NCBI GenBank assembly: GCA_043813305.1
Contig: JBDRLC010000020.1
Coordinates: 1-24,358 of the forward strand
DNA length: 24,358 bases
Direction of reading: 5' to 3'
From: JAHIZC01 sp043813305
GTDB taxonomy: Bacteria; Omnitrophota; Gorgyraeia; Gygaellales; Profunditerraquicolaceae
The position numbers and the translations under genes were made by a program. The notes below the pieces were generated by a model. The model was given only the letters and a program-made list of their open reading frames with translations. It did not search any database and had not been told where the DNA came from. How positions within the stretch are numbered: the first letter of the stretch is position 1; each line of letters begins with the position of its first letter. Shown here in pieces: positions 5,648 to 13,140 of this stretch.

Positions 5648-6217
5648 TTAGTTAATGCCTCTTTCCTTTACTATAATCTCCTTTAATGCTTTTACTGCTT
5701 GGGATAAATTGCTATTCACTACACGATAATCATAAATACCACAGGAAACAACCTCTCTCTTCGCCACCGCCAGCCGTTTCCGGATCTCCTCCTCTTGGGC
5801 CTTGGAGCGCCCGATGATCCTCTTCTTTAACTCCTTGAGCGAAGGCGGAACAATGAAGACATTTACTGCGCGGTGCGGATAGATTCTTTTTATTTTTAAA
5901 GCACCCTTGAGATCCAGGCAGAGTATAATACTCTTGCCTTTCTTCAATTGCCCATCTACAAAATCTCTGGGAGTGCCGTAATGATACCCCAAAAATTTCG
6001 TCCATTCAAGAATTTTTTTTCCTTTTAGCTTGCGTTTAAATTGCGCCTCAGTAATAAAGCTATAATCCTTTTTATTGCGCTCTCCCTCTCTTCGCGGCCG
6101 GGTGGTCAGAGATACGGATTTAGTCAACCCTCCCCTGATTAACTCCTTATCCTCCAGCAACTTATCGCGCAATGTTGTTTTGCCTGATCCCGAAGGACCG
6201 GAAATCACAAATATCAT
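5648..6217 (-). CDS. gmk: Guanylate kinase
   Basis: A 189-residue protein that phosphorylates GMP to GDP with ATP. The P-loop GPSGSGKTT is at residues 7-15. SVSLTTRPRREGERNKKDYSF is the GMP-binding region. FLGYHYGTPRDFV, ILCLDLKGALKIK and FIVPPSLKELKKRI are the conserved later blocks. Length is close to the family's usual 200. It lies 2 nt after yicC and 14 nt before rpoZ, so the three are clearly one transcription unit. Confidence 0.96.
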   Translation of the reverse strand: MIFVISGPSGSGKTTLRDKLLEDKELIRGGLTKSVSLTTRPRREGERNKKDYSFITEAQFKRKLKGKKILEWTKFLGYHYGTPRDFVDGQLKKGKSIILCLDLKGALKIKRIYPHRAVNVFIVPPSLKELKKRIIGRSKAQEEEIRKRLAVAKREVVSCGIYDYRVVNSNLSQAVKALKEIIVKERGIN

Positions 6218-6219
6218 CC

Positions 6220-7044
6220 TTACTCTATATTCTGAACCTGCTCACGTATCTTCTCAATCTGGCTCTTTATCTGTATCGCTTTGGCGGAGATCTTGGTGTC
6301 AATAGACTTTGCTCCTAATGTATTCGCCTCCCGCTGCATCTCTTGGGCGATAAAATCTAATTCCTTTCCGATAGGGCCGATTTTAGCAAGCTTATTTTTG
6401 AAATTCCTGATGTGGAAACTGAGCCTCTCTATCTCTTCTGTGATATCCGCATCTTTCAGGAAGCTGGACCGTTCTTCATCAGTATTAATCAGCTTTAACT
6501 TTTCCTTAATCACCTTTTTGAATCTTGTCTTAATAATTTCCAGGCTTTCATTTTGAATCTCTACTCTCTTCCTCAAATAACCGTAAATAGCCTTGCCCTC
6601 TTTCTGGCGGGCCTTCACTAACTCAAGCAACGCGGCATTCAATAATAACCTCAGCTTAGGCCAAACCTGAAGATACGACATCTTACTTTCTCTCAAAGAG
6701 AGTATTCCGGGTAGATGCATTAGGGTATTGATGCTAATCTCGTCGTTGATACGCAATTGCTTCTTCATCTTTTTTAACATTCGCACGTAATTTTCAAGCA
6801 GCGGCTGATTAATAAAGGCGCCAGATAAATTCGTGCCTACGATAGTCACTACACAAACCACCCGGCCGCGCTTGATCTTGGAAGAGACCGCCCTCTTTAT
6901 CTTTTCCTCTAAAGACAACAGCCCTTCCGGCAGATGAAATACCGTCTCCAAAAATTTATGGTTTGTACTGCGCAATTCAACGCAGATTTTACCGAAGGGG
7001 GCAGCAACAGCCTCCTTGCTCCCGAAACCAGTCATGCTCTTCAT
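6220..7044 (-). CDS. yicC: YicC-family endoribonuclease
   Basis: A 274-residue protein. It starts MKSMTGFGSKEA, the invariant start of the YicC family, and ends with AQEMQREANTLGAKSIDTKISAKAIQIKSQIEKIREQVQNIE, here given in pieces as EMQREANTLGAKS and the coiled tail IKSQIEKIREQVQNIE. The charged middle and C-terminal part is largely helical. YicC-type proteins are endoribonucleases involved in RNA decay. Position just before gmk is the conserved one. It follows ndk by 5 nt. Confidence 0.93.
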   Translation of the reverse strand: MKSMTGFGSKEAVAAPFGKICVELRSTNHKFLETVFHLPEGLLSLEEKIKRAVSSKIKRGRVVCVVTIVGTNLSGAFINQPLLENYVRMLKKMKKQLRINDEISINTLMHLPGILSLRESKMSYLQVWPKLRLLLNAALLELVKARQKEGKAIYGYLRKRVEIQNESLEIIKTRFKKVIKEKLKLINTDEERSSFLKDADITEEIERLSFHIRNFKNKLAKIGPIGKELDFIAQEMQREANTLGAKSIDTKISAKAIQIKSQIEKIREQVQNIE

Positions 7045-7049
7045 AGAAA

Positions 7050-7556
7050 TTATGCCCAGACCTTCTTTTTTTGCGCTTTTTCTTCGGTTTCTTTAGTAGA
7101 ATACAGATTAACAATAATCTCCTCGGGGCAAAACCAAAGTTTAATCTCCCTCTCTGCCTCTGTCTTGTCTGAGGAAACATGAATCACATTTTCGTATACT
7201 CCTAAAGTTGTAATCCTGCCATAAGAACCTCTAATCGAGGTAGACTCTGCCTTCTCCGGATTTGTAGCACCCGCTAACTCTCTGCATTTTTGTATTGCCT
7301 GCTCACCCCAATAGACCAACGCCATAACCTTACGCCGGTCATGATACTCCCCGCGGATATATCGTATCAGGTCTTTGAAAAAAGGCTCGTCCTTCAAGTG
7401 CTTATAATGTTCATAAGCCAGCTCTTCGGAGACGCGCACCATCTTTGCCGCTACAATTTCAAGCTTAGTCTCCGATAAGCGCGTTAAGATATTCCCGGTT
7501 AAAGATTTTTTCAGCCCGTCGGGCTTGATCAGTATTAACGCAGCTTCATTACTCAT
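7050..7556 (-). CDS. ndk: Nucleoside diphosphate kinase
   Basis: A 168-residue protein. It starts with the LILIKPDGLKKSLTG strand and lysine, and has the RGSYG loop (usually RGDFG) and the phosphohistidine segment NVIHVSSDKTEAEREIKLWF. It moves the gamma phosphate from ATP to nucleoside diphosphates through that histidine. It is 20-25 residues longer than typical bacterial enzymes: one insertion (DLIRYIRGEYHDRR) lies before the RGSYG region, and a lysine-rich tail follows. This variant resembles NDK subgroups with extended loops. It sits between parB and yicC with very short gaps. Confidence 0.92.
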   Translation of the reverse strand: MSNEAALILIKPDGLKKSLTGNILTRLSETKLEIVAAKMVRVSEELAYEHYKHLKDEPFFKDLIRYIRGEYHDRRKVMALVYWGEQAIQKCRELAGATNPEKAESTSIRGSYGRITTLGVYENVIHVSSDKTEAEREIKLWFCPEEIIVNLYSTKETEEKAQKKKVWA

Positions 7557-7560
7557 TTTT

Positions 7561-8406
7561 TTACCTCTTAATGGAGTTGACGATCCTGTTTAAGTCCTCA
7601 TCAGAATAGAATTCAATGGTAATCTCTCCGCGCTTTTTATTTTTTTTAATTCTCACCTTGGTTGACAAGGCATGCTGCAGCTGATCCTCTAAAGCTTTGA
7701 TGTAAGGCTCCTGAGCCGATGGCCTCATGCGTTGTTTAGCACCTAGGGGCCTGCGCAGCTTGATCAAGCTCTCCAGCTCTCTGACTGAAAGCCCCTTGCT
7801 GATGATTGCCTGGGCTAAGCGGCGCTGCAAAATTATATCCGGCAATTCTAATAATGCCCTGCCGTGCGCAAACGAAATACGGCCTTTCTTGATTTCCCCT
7901 TGTATATCCTGAGGCAATTTCAGCAAACGCAAAATATTAGAGACAGAAACCTTAGACTTTCCTAAAACCGCACCGATCTTCTCCTGTGTGACCTGAAACT
8001 TCTCAATCAGATATTGGAAGGCGTGTGCCTCCTCTATCGCATTGAGTTCTTGCCGCTGGATATTCTCAATCAAAGCTAATTGTAATGAGTCTTGATCCTG
8101 AACATCCTTAATTATTATTGGTAACTCATTGAGGCTCAATAGCTTAGAGGCACGTAAACGCCGCTCTCCTGCAATTAATTCAAAATTATCCCCTTTACGC
8201 CTCACTAACAATGGCTGTATAATCCCCTTCTCTCTTATTGACTGAGCCAACTCTTCAATGTGCTGGTCATCAAAATCTTCGCGCGGTTGAAACGGATTGG
8301 GCTGAATACGGTCAGATTGGACATAAATAATCTCTTCTTTTCGGCCGATCTCCCTCTCCGGTATTAGCGCGTTTATTCCTTTACCTAAGGCTTTTCTCTC
8401 CATCAT
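7561..8406 (-). CDS. parB: Chromosome partitioning protein ParB
   Basis: A 281-residue protein. The N-terminal KALGKGINALIP is the ParA-contact segment. IQPNPFQPREDFDDQHIEELAQSI and the LIAGERRLRASKLL arginine motif (the CTP-binding GERRxRA) form the ParB/Srx nuclease-like domain. The helix-turn-helix follows (TQEKIGAVLGKSKVSVSNILRLLKLP) and a C-terminal dimerisation domain ends the protein. ParB loads on parS and slides as a clamp, acting with ParA to move origins apart. The start ATG at 8406 has AAGGAG five bases upstream. The gene overlaps the end of parA by 26 nt. Confidence 0.97.
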   Translation of the reverse strand: MMERKALGKGINALIPEREIGRKEEIIYVQSDRIQPNPFQPREDFDDQHIEELAQSIREKGIIQPLLVRRKGDNFELIAGERRLRASKLLSLNELPIIIKDVQDQDSLQLALIENIQRQELNAIEEAHAFQYLIEKFQVTQEKIGAVLGKSKVSVSNILRLLKLPQDIQGEIKKGRISFAHGRALLELPDIILQRRLAQAIISKGLSVRELESLIKLRRPLGAKQRMRPSAQEPYIKALEDQLQHALSTKVRIKKNKKRGEITIEFYSDEDLNRIVNSIKR

Positions 8407-9196
8407 GCTTCTCCTTCTGACAATGTGGGCTAAGCGTGCTATTACCCAAAAGCTCTCTAGTCAATTCTTCGTATTTCTGAGCGCCCACCGAATCTTTATC
8501 ATATAATACAATCGGCTTCCCAAAACTGGGAGCCTCTGTTAATCGAATACTTCTTGGGATGACTGTATTAAAAACCTTCTCCTTAAAATGGTTTCTGGCT
8601 TCCTGAATTACCTCTTTGGTAAGATTAGTACGGAAGTCAGCCATAGTAAGCAGGACCCCTTCAATCACTAAATCTGCGTTAAGGTTTTCTCTCACAAGTC
8701 TAATGGTATTATTGAGTTGCGTTAATCCTTCCAGGGCGTAATATTCACACTGGACAGGAATTAATACGGAATTCGCTGCATCTAGGGCATTTATGGTTAG
8801 TAAGCCTAGTGACGGCGGAGAATCAATAATCATATAATCAAAATTATCCTTTTCCTTGTCTAGGGCTCTCTTTAATCTATGCTCACGCCCCAGGACACCA
8901 ACTAGCTCTACTTCAGCGCCGGTCAGGTCCAGATTGGACGGAGCAAGCATCAGATTAGTCATTGCCGTAGGGTGTAAAATGTCCTTTAGTTCTGTCTCCT
9001 CTAAGAGGAGATGATAAGTGCTCTTTTGGACATTATGCTTATTAATACCTATGCCGCTGGTAGTGTTAGCCTGAGGGTCAAGGTCGATCAATAGAACCTT
9101 TTTACCGGCTAATGATAGGTAGGTAGATATGTTAATCGCAGAGGTGGTTTTACCCGTACCGCCCTTCTGGTTACAGATAGCGATAATTTTACCCAT
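8381..9196 (-). CDS. parA: Chromosome partitioning ATPase ParA
   Basis: A 271-residue protein. It starts MGKIIAICNQKGGTGKTTSAIN, the deviant Walker A motif KGGTGKT with its signature lysine. It has LLIDLDPQANTTSGIG (Walker A'), YMIIDSPPSLGLLT (Walker B) and the usual C-terminal PRSIRLTEAPSFGKPI. It is an ATP-switched, DNA-binding partner of ParB. There is no ribosome site before the ATG, but a 10-bp hairpin lies 18 nt upstream in the predicted leader. It overlaps parB at its end. It lies near the origin, as expected for chromosomal parAB. Confidence 0.97.
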   Translation of the reverse strand: MGKIIAICNQKGGTGKTTSAINISTYLSLAGKKVLLIDLDPQANTTSGIGINKHNVQKSTYHLLLEETELKDILHPTAMTNLMLAPSNLDLTGAEVELVGVLGREHRLKRALDKEKDNFDYMIIDSPPSLGLLTINALDAANSVLIPVQCEYYALEGLTQLNNTIRLVRENLNADLVIEGVLLTMADFRTNLTKEVIQEARNHFKEKVFNTVIPRSIRLTEAPSFGKPIVLYDKDSVGAQKYEELTRELLGNSTLSPHCQKEKHDGEKSLR

Positions 9197-9214
9197 TGGT
9201 ATTTATAAAGTTAG

Positions 9215-9238
9215 GGAAGTTTCCACGCGGAAACTTCC
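9215..9238 (-). promoter_or_regulatory. Stem-loop in the parA leader, weakly parS-like
   Basis: A perfect 10-bp stem GGAAGTTTCC / GGAAACTTCC with a 4-nt loop lies 18 nt before the parA ATG. The inner part GTTTC...GAAAC recalls the parS consensus, but the gap between half-sites is 6 nt rather than 4, so it does not fit parS strictly. It could be a regulatory hairpin in the parAB leader, a terminator without a T-run, or a divergent ParB site. Confidence 0.4.
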
Positions 9239-9253
9239 TTTAGGCTTAATACT

Positions 9254-9281
9254 ATTATCTAAACATTAACGGTTTTGTCAA
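9254..9281 (-). promoter_or_regulatory. Predicted sigma70-type promoter for parAB
   Basis: The -35 TTGACA (9281-9276) is consensus and overlaps the jag stop codon TGA. A 16-nt spacer separates it from the -10 GATAAT (9259-9254). Transcription would start near 9247 and include the stem-loop at 9215-9238. Confidence 0.55.
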
Positions 9282-9484
9282 CTATTTTTTCTATTATTTA
9301 TGCTCACTCTCACCTTGGCAAGCTTCTCACCAGCCATACCGAATAACCCCCGCACTTCCTCGGCGAGAACTTCGACCTTTACCTCTTCGCGAGGCGCTTT
9401 TAGCTCCTTAAGGGCCTTCCTTATTGCCGCCTCCACCGTGTTGCCCTCAACTTCAATACAGGATATTTCTCTGCGATTTTTCAT
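9278..9484 (-). CDS. jag: Jag_N domain-only protein (KhpB/EloR N-terminal domain)
   Basis: A 68-residue protein. EVEGNTVEAAIRKALKELKA and VEVLAEEVRGLFGMAGEKLAKVRVSI match the Jag_N domain (beta-alpha-beta). Full Jag/KhpB proteins continue with KH and R3H RNA-binding domains, about 200 residues in all. Here the frame stops after Jag_N and the next gene is parA, so the RNA-binding parts are missing or encoded elsewhere. It overlaps yidC by ATGA, the standard yidC-jag coupling. The promoter for parAB overlaps its stop codon. Confidence 0.8.
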   Translation of the reverse strand: MKNRREISCIEVEGNTVEAAIRKALKELKAPREEVKVEVLAEEVRGLFGMAGEKLAKVRVSINNRKNS

Positions 9485-10998
9485 TGCTGCTGCTTAATAC
9501 GGATTTGATTTACCAACATCAGCGTACTATTAACAAACCAATATAAAACTAACCCGGCCGGCATATGATAAAAAATAAACGTAAAAATAATCGGTAAAAA
9601 GATCATCATAAACTTCTGCTGTTCAGCCGATCCACTGGCTGCAGTAGCCATGGTCATTCTTTGCTGAAAGAACATACCAATACCCATTACGATCGGCAAC
9701 AGGTTAATTTCATTGCCGATTACTGGTAATGTGTTAGGCAAAACAAATAAGCGATCCGGGCCTGATAAATCCTTAATCCATAGGAAATCGGCCCCGCGTA
9801 ATACTACAGAACGCATTAAAGCCTGGTACAATGATATAAATATGGGCATCTGGAGCAATAGCGGCAAACAGCCGCCTAAAGGGTTAACTTTATGCTCACG
9901 GTACAACTCCATGATCTCCTTATTTAGTTTCTGCGGATTATCCTTATGAAGTTTACGCAGCTCCTCAATGTGCGGTTGTAATGCCTGCATCTCCTTCATA
10001 GAGCGCATTTGTTTTAAGGACAGCGGATAAAGAAAACCATAAACTAATATACTTAAGATTACTATTGACCAGCCCCAGTTGTGTACTACGCTATGCAAGA
10101 ACCCTAGTAATTGTAAAAGGATCTGTGAAATAAAGTCAAAAAAACCATAATTCACTATCCCCGACCATTCCGAATGAACATTATTTAACAATTTTAAGTC
10201 CTGTGGCCCCAAGTAGATATAAAATTTCTCTTTGAGCTTGTCTCCGACCTGCAACCTGGCTTCAATAGGTGACAAACCGAGCCGAGTTGATTGAGAATCT
10301 AGCTTAGTAATCACGCCAATGTACTGCGAATCTATTGGTTCAATGATTGCCGCAAAGTATCTCTCTCGCAATGCTAAGAAACGGATATCTGGCTGGTTTG
10401 AACTTTTGTGAGCATTGATTTGTTTAACCTTGCCATCCCTACCTACTGCAGCATTTAAATATCTGGACATCATCCGGTCAGCAGCAAAGTCAAGAACTCC
10501 CAGCGACAAAGGTAAGTTAACATCCAAGGGTTCGCTGGACAAATTTTCAATTTCAATCTCTAACTCTATGTTATACAAAATGTTAGAGAAAATAAAAACT
10601 TTGCTAATCTTTTTCTCATGGTCAGAATGGACAAAAGTAATCTTATCTAGGTTGCTACTTGTTTTTTCAAATACCAAAGTGCTATCTTCTAATAGGAAGG
10701 CAGAGTGCAAATCAAGATGGTAATCTTTATAATCTCTAAAGATAATTTCCTTGATCGCAGCCTGCGGTTCAACAAAAAGTAAATCAAATTCTTCGCGGGA
10801 ATAACTTATCAGCGAGGAAGAGGGAATCTCTTTTTCTACGGATAATGCTGGCACGGGCGTAGAGATTGCCCGATTTTGAGGGAGAGATACTGATGCAACG
10901 TCTTGTGTCTCAATGAGTTGCGTTTTAGAAACTAGGGCCTGCCAGCTTAATAAAATCAACAACGACAAAGCAATAGCTACGACTAGACGTTTTTCCAT
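9481..10998 (-). CDS. yidC: Membrane protein insertase YidC
   Basis: A 505-residue protein. An N-terminal transmembrane segment (residues about 4-23, VVAIALSLLILLSW) is followed by a large periplasmic domain (about 50-290), the Gram-negative form of YidC. The conserved five-helix insertase core follows, with WGWSIVILSILVYGFLYPLSL, the charged cytosolic loop KEMQALQPHIEELRKLHKD and CLPLLLQMPIFISLYQAL. The C-terminal helices end in YWFVNSTLMLVNQI. It inserts proteins into the inner membrane with or without SecYEG. It starts 4 nt after yidD, without a clear ribosome site, and overlaps jag at its end. Confidence 0.97.
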   Translation of the reverse strand: MEKRLVVAIALSLLILLSWQALVSKTQLIETQDVASVSLPQNRAISTPVPALSVEKEIPSSSLISYSREEFDLLFVEPQAAIKEIIFRDYKDYHLDLHSAFLLEDSTLVFEKTSSNLDKITFVHSDHEKKISKVFIFSNILYNIELEIEIENLSSEPLDVNLPLSLGVLDFAADRMMSRYLNAAVGRDGKVKQINAHKSSNQPDIRFLALRERYFAAIIEPIDSQYIGVITKLDSQSTRLGLSPIEARLQVGDKLKEKFYIYLGPQDLKLLNNVHSEWSGIVNYGFFDFISQILLQLLGFLHSVVHNWGWSIVILSILVYGFLYPLSLKQMRSMKEMQALQPHIEELRKLHKDNPQKLNKEIMELYREHKVNPLGGCLPLLLQMPIFISLYQALMRSVVLRGADFLWIKDLSGPDRLFVLPNTLPVIGNEINLLPIVMGIGMFFQQRMTMATAASGSAEQQKFMMIFLPIIFTFIFYHMPAGLVLYWFVNSTLMLVNQIRIKQQQ

Positions 10999-11002
10999 AA
11001 AT

Positions 11003-11218
11003 TTAAATTAATGGATCGAAACCACTTTTCCCGGAAAGAGGATGACAAATGGTTATCCTTTTTAGCCCCTTAAGCCCGCCTTTAAAGAAACCGTATTTTA
11101 GAATCGCCTGTTTAGTGTACTGCGAACAGCTGGGCGAAAACCGGCAAGCAACGGGGAGAATCATTCGTAGGGTTTGCTGGTAGATACTTATGAGCTTACA
11201 AATAATCTTAACGAGCAT
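11003..11218 (-). CDS. yidD: Membrane protein insertion efficiency factor YidD
   Basis: A 71-residue protein with an amphipathic N-terminal helix (VKIICKLISIYQQTL) and the family motif CRFSPSCSQYTKQAI. It ends CHPLSGKSGFDPLI, matching the usual CHPF..GG.DPV. It is thought to assist YidC at the inner face of the membrane. The start codon overlaps the rpmH stop as TAATG. In most bacteria rnpA lies between rpmH and yidD; here it does not. Confidence 0.95.
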   Translation of the reverse strand: MLVKIICKLISIYQQTLRMILPVACRFSPSCSQYTKQAILKYGFFKGGLKGLKRITICHPLSGKSGFDPLI

Positions 11219-11355
11219 TAATGGCTTATGCTTTTTCTGCCCTTTCTTCTCCGACGCGCCAGTAACTTTCTTCCCGCACGCGTAGCCATTCTCCGTCGGA
11301 AACCATGGCTGCGCTTGCCTACGATATTGGTTGGTGTTTTAATGTTTTTCTTCAT
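11218..11355 (-). CDS. rpmH: 50S ribosomal protein L34
   Basis: A 45-residue, strongly basic protein reading MKKNIKTPTNIVGKRSHGF, then RRRMATRAGRKLLARRRRKG and RKSISH. The THGF/SHGFRxRMATxxGRKxLxRRRxKGR pattern is diagnostic for L34. The first dozen residues differ from the usual TYQPS(N)xKR start and keep only part of it. The ATG at 11355 has GGAG 11 nt upstream. Two good promoters precede it in the origin gap. It is the first gene of the left arm and overlaps yidD by one base. Confidence 0.96.
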   Translation of the reverse strand: MKKNIKTPTNIVGKRSHGFRRRMATRAGRKLLARRRRKGRKSISH

Positions 11356-11389
11356 CGCTTCAAATACTCCTGATTTTGAATGAGTGGTA

Positions 11390-11417
11390 ATTATAACATA
11401 CCAGTATTTTAAGTCAA
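11390..11417 (-). promoter_or_regulatory. Predicted rpmH promoter P2
   Basis: The -35 TTGACT (11417-11412), a 16-nt spacer and the -10 TATAAT (11395-11390) form a near-consensus sigma70 promoter 35 nt upstream of the rpmH ATG. Confidence 0.6.
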
Positions 11418-11430
11418 TCTTTAAAAGTGG

Positions 11431-11459
11431 ATTCTAACACATAAACCTTCCAGCGTCAA
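11431..11459 (-). promoter_or_regulatory. Predicted rpmH promoter P1
   Basis: The -35 TTGACG (11459-11454), a 17-nt spacer and the -10 TAGAAT (11436-11431) lie upstream of P2. They give a tandem promoter pair for the rpmH-yidD-yidC-jag operon. Confidence 0.55.
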
Positions 11460-11515
11460 GTCAAAGAAATTTTATCAGGAATAAAACCTCTTGTCCCGCA
11501 AGTAATTCTTTTTTA

Positions 11516-11543
11516 TTGACGCATGAAATAATTATTATATAAT
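11516..11543 (+). promoter_or_regulatory. Predicted dnaA promoter
   Basis: The -35 TTGACG (11516-11521), a 16-nt spacer and the -10 TATAAT (11538-11543) form a strong sigma70-type match. The start would be near 11550, leaving a leader of about 115 nt that contains the DnaA boxes at 11606-11647. This suggests autoregulation of dnaA by DnaA. Confidence 0.6.
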
Positions 11544-11605
11544 AGTATGCGTCTACTAATTTGACTATTTTTTCTTGCCCAATACGCAACAATGTGGTAA
11601 TCTAC

Positions 11606-11647
11606 TTATCCACAGATTTATGCAGGGTGTGAATAAGCTGTGAATAT
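11606..11647. promoter_or_regulatory. DnaA box cluster
   Basis: TTATCCACA (11606-11614, perfect) on the plus strand, then TTATTCACA (11636-11628) and ATATTCACA (11647-11639) on the minus strand. They lie in the dnaA leader, 19-60 nt before the start codon. Confidence 0.75.
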
Positions 11648-11665
11648 CGTGAATTTACTGGAATT

Positions 11666-13006
11666 ATGACGAGAGTGCCTGCCGTATGGCAACAAATTCA
11701 AAGCAACCTTAAGGATAAGCTCGGCGAGACTGTCTTTGAAACCTGGATCGCACCTCTCAAGCTAAAGAGTGATAATAAAGGTTTCCTTATGCTTGAGGCG
11801 CCGGACAATTTTTTTAAAGATTGGGTAGAAAGAAATTACCGACACCTCATAGAAGAAGAGCTACGTATGAATTCAGCCGACCGGACGATCAGCGTGAGCA
11901 TTGATGTCAGCTCAGCACCCCAGGAATTTGCTCCCGCCCAATTGCCAGAGAGCCTGCAAACACAATTTAGAGAGCCGGTATCGGCTACAAGCCTGAACCC
12001 CAGATATACTTTTGAAAATTTTGTCGTTGGTTCATCTAACCGCCATGCACATGCTTATTCCTTAGCGGTTGCAGACGCACCGGCAAAAACCTATAATCCT
12101 TTATTTATTTATGGGGGCGTGGGCCTGGGTAAAACACATCTGATGCAGGCGATCTGTCATTTCATCCTGAAGAAATCTGCCCGAAAGGCGACAATATGCT
12201 ATCTGCCATCAGAGCGATTTACCAATGAATTAATCGACGGCATACAACACCATTCCACGGCTGCCTTCAGGCAGAAATATAGAAATGTCGACGTGCTGGT
12301 TATCGATGATATCCATTTTATCGCCGGGAAGGAATCAACGCAGGAGGAATTTTTTCACACTTTTAATACTCTCTATGATGCGCACAAACAGATAATCATC
12401 TGCTCAGATCGGCCGCCTAAAGAAATAGCAAACCTGCAAGAGAGGCTGGTATCTAGGTTCGGTTGGGGGCTCACCACCGACATCCAGCCCCCGGACCTGG
12501 AAACGCGCGTAGCGATATTGAAGAAGAAGATAGAGAGGGAATCGGTGGTCGTGCCTGATGAGGTGATATTTTTTATCGCCCAGCTGATCAAGACCAATAT
12601 CAGAGAGCTGGAGGGCGCGCTGATTCGCACTATCGCCTATGCGCTGTTGGAGGAGAAAGCAATCACGTTGGCCTTAACTAAAGAAGTATTGAGGGATTTG
12701 TTGAAAGAGCCTAAAAAATTAATCACGGTTGATTTCGTTCAACGCTGCGTGGCCGAAGAATTCGGGGTCTCTCTGCAGGATCTCAAAACCAGGCGCAGGA
12801 ATAAAAATATAGTGCTCCCCAGGCAGGTCGCGATGTATTTAAGCAGGGAGTTAACTGATCTGTCTCTTCCGGAAATCGGGGGGTTTTTCGGCGGCAAAGA
12901 CCACACTACGGTTTTGCATTCATATAATAAGATTAAGGCTGATTTAAATTCCAACGCTGTTTTAAAAGATAGGGTGGAGAGGATTATCCACATTATTAAA
13001 CAGTGA
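11666..13006 (+). CDS. dnaA: Chromosomal replication initiator DnaA
   Basis: A 446-residue protein, full family length. Domain I (residues about 1-85) contains WIAPLKLKSDNKGFLML. A short variable linker follows. The AAA+ domain begins at NPRYTFENFVVGSSNRHAHA, with Walker A GGVGLGKTHL, Walker B VLVIDDIHF and the arginine-rich sensor stretch ERLVSRFGWGL. Domain IV carries the DNA-binding signature GGKDHTTVLHSYNKI at the C-terminus. It binds DnaA boxes and opens the origin. A weak ribosome site (TGGA) stands before the ATG. DnaA boxes lie in its own leader. Confidence 0.98.
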   Translation: MTRVPAVWQQIQSNLKDKLGETVFETWIAPLKLKSDNKGFLMLEAPDNFFKDWVERNYRHLIEEELRMNSADRTISVSIDVSSAPQEFAPAQLPESLQTQFREPVSATSLNPRYTFENFVVGSSNRHAHAYSLAVADAPAKTYNPLFIYGGVGLGKTHLMQAICHFILKKSARKATICYLPSERFTNELIDGIQHHSTAAFRQKYRNVDVLVIDDIHFIAGKESTQEEFFHTFNTLYDAHKQIIICSDRPPKEIANLQERLVSRFGWGLTTDIQPPDLETRVAILKKKIERESVVVPDEVIFFIAQLIKTNIRELEGALIRTIAYALLEEKAITLALTKEVLRDLLKEPKKLITVDFVQRCVAEEFGVSLQDLKTRRRNKNIVLPRQVAMYLSRELTDLSLPEIGGFFGGKDHTTVLHSYNKIKADLNSNAVLKDRVERIIHIIKQ

Positions 13007-13069
13007 ATTAACAGGTTGTTACAAGGTTATTATTTTACTAACTGCTGCGGTGATGGAATATTAAGCTAG

Positions 13070-13113
13070 TTTTACACAGAAATAAAACCGGTTACTACTA
13101 CTACTATTTTACT
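13070..13113 (+). promoter_or_regulatory. DnaA-trio-like unwinding element in the dnaA-dnaN gap
   Basis: A degenerate DnaA box TTTTACACA (13070-13078, 7 of 9) is followed, after a short spacer ending ACCGG, by TTA-CTA-CTA-CTA-CTA-TTT (13092-13109) and an AT-rich tract. The CTA repeats match the complement of the DnaA-trio (3'-GAT-5') described at the Bacillus subtilis origin, which also lies between dnaA and dnaN. Order and spacing are right, but function is inferred. Confidence 0.5.
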
Positions 13114-13140
13114 TACAAATAATAATATTGAAGGAGAATA

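Larger units (their letters stand above)
11356..11665. other. Replication origin region (rpmH-dnaA gap)
   Basis: A 310-bp gene-free gap from which transcription diverges. The AT-rich stretch at about 11510-11575 could unwind. A perfect DnaA box TTATCCACA lies at 11606-11614. Reverse-orientation boxes follow: TTATTCACA (11636-11628, one mismatch) and ATATTCACA (11647-11639, two mismatches). Position between rpmH and dnaA is the classical bacterial oriC location. Strand switching of all flanking genes supports it. A second candidate unwinding element lies in the dnaA-dnaN gap (13007-13140), so the origin may be bipartite as in Bacillus. Confidence 0.8.

Noticed and set aside
5730..6005. Alternative minus-strand frame within gmk
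   Set aside because: It overlaps guanylate kinase entirely in another frame and has no recognisable domain.
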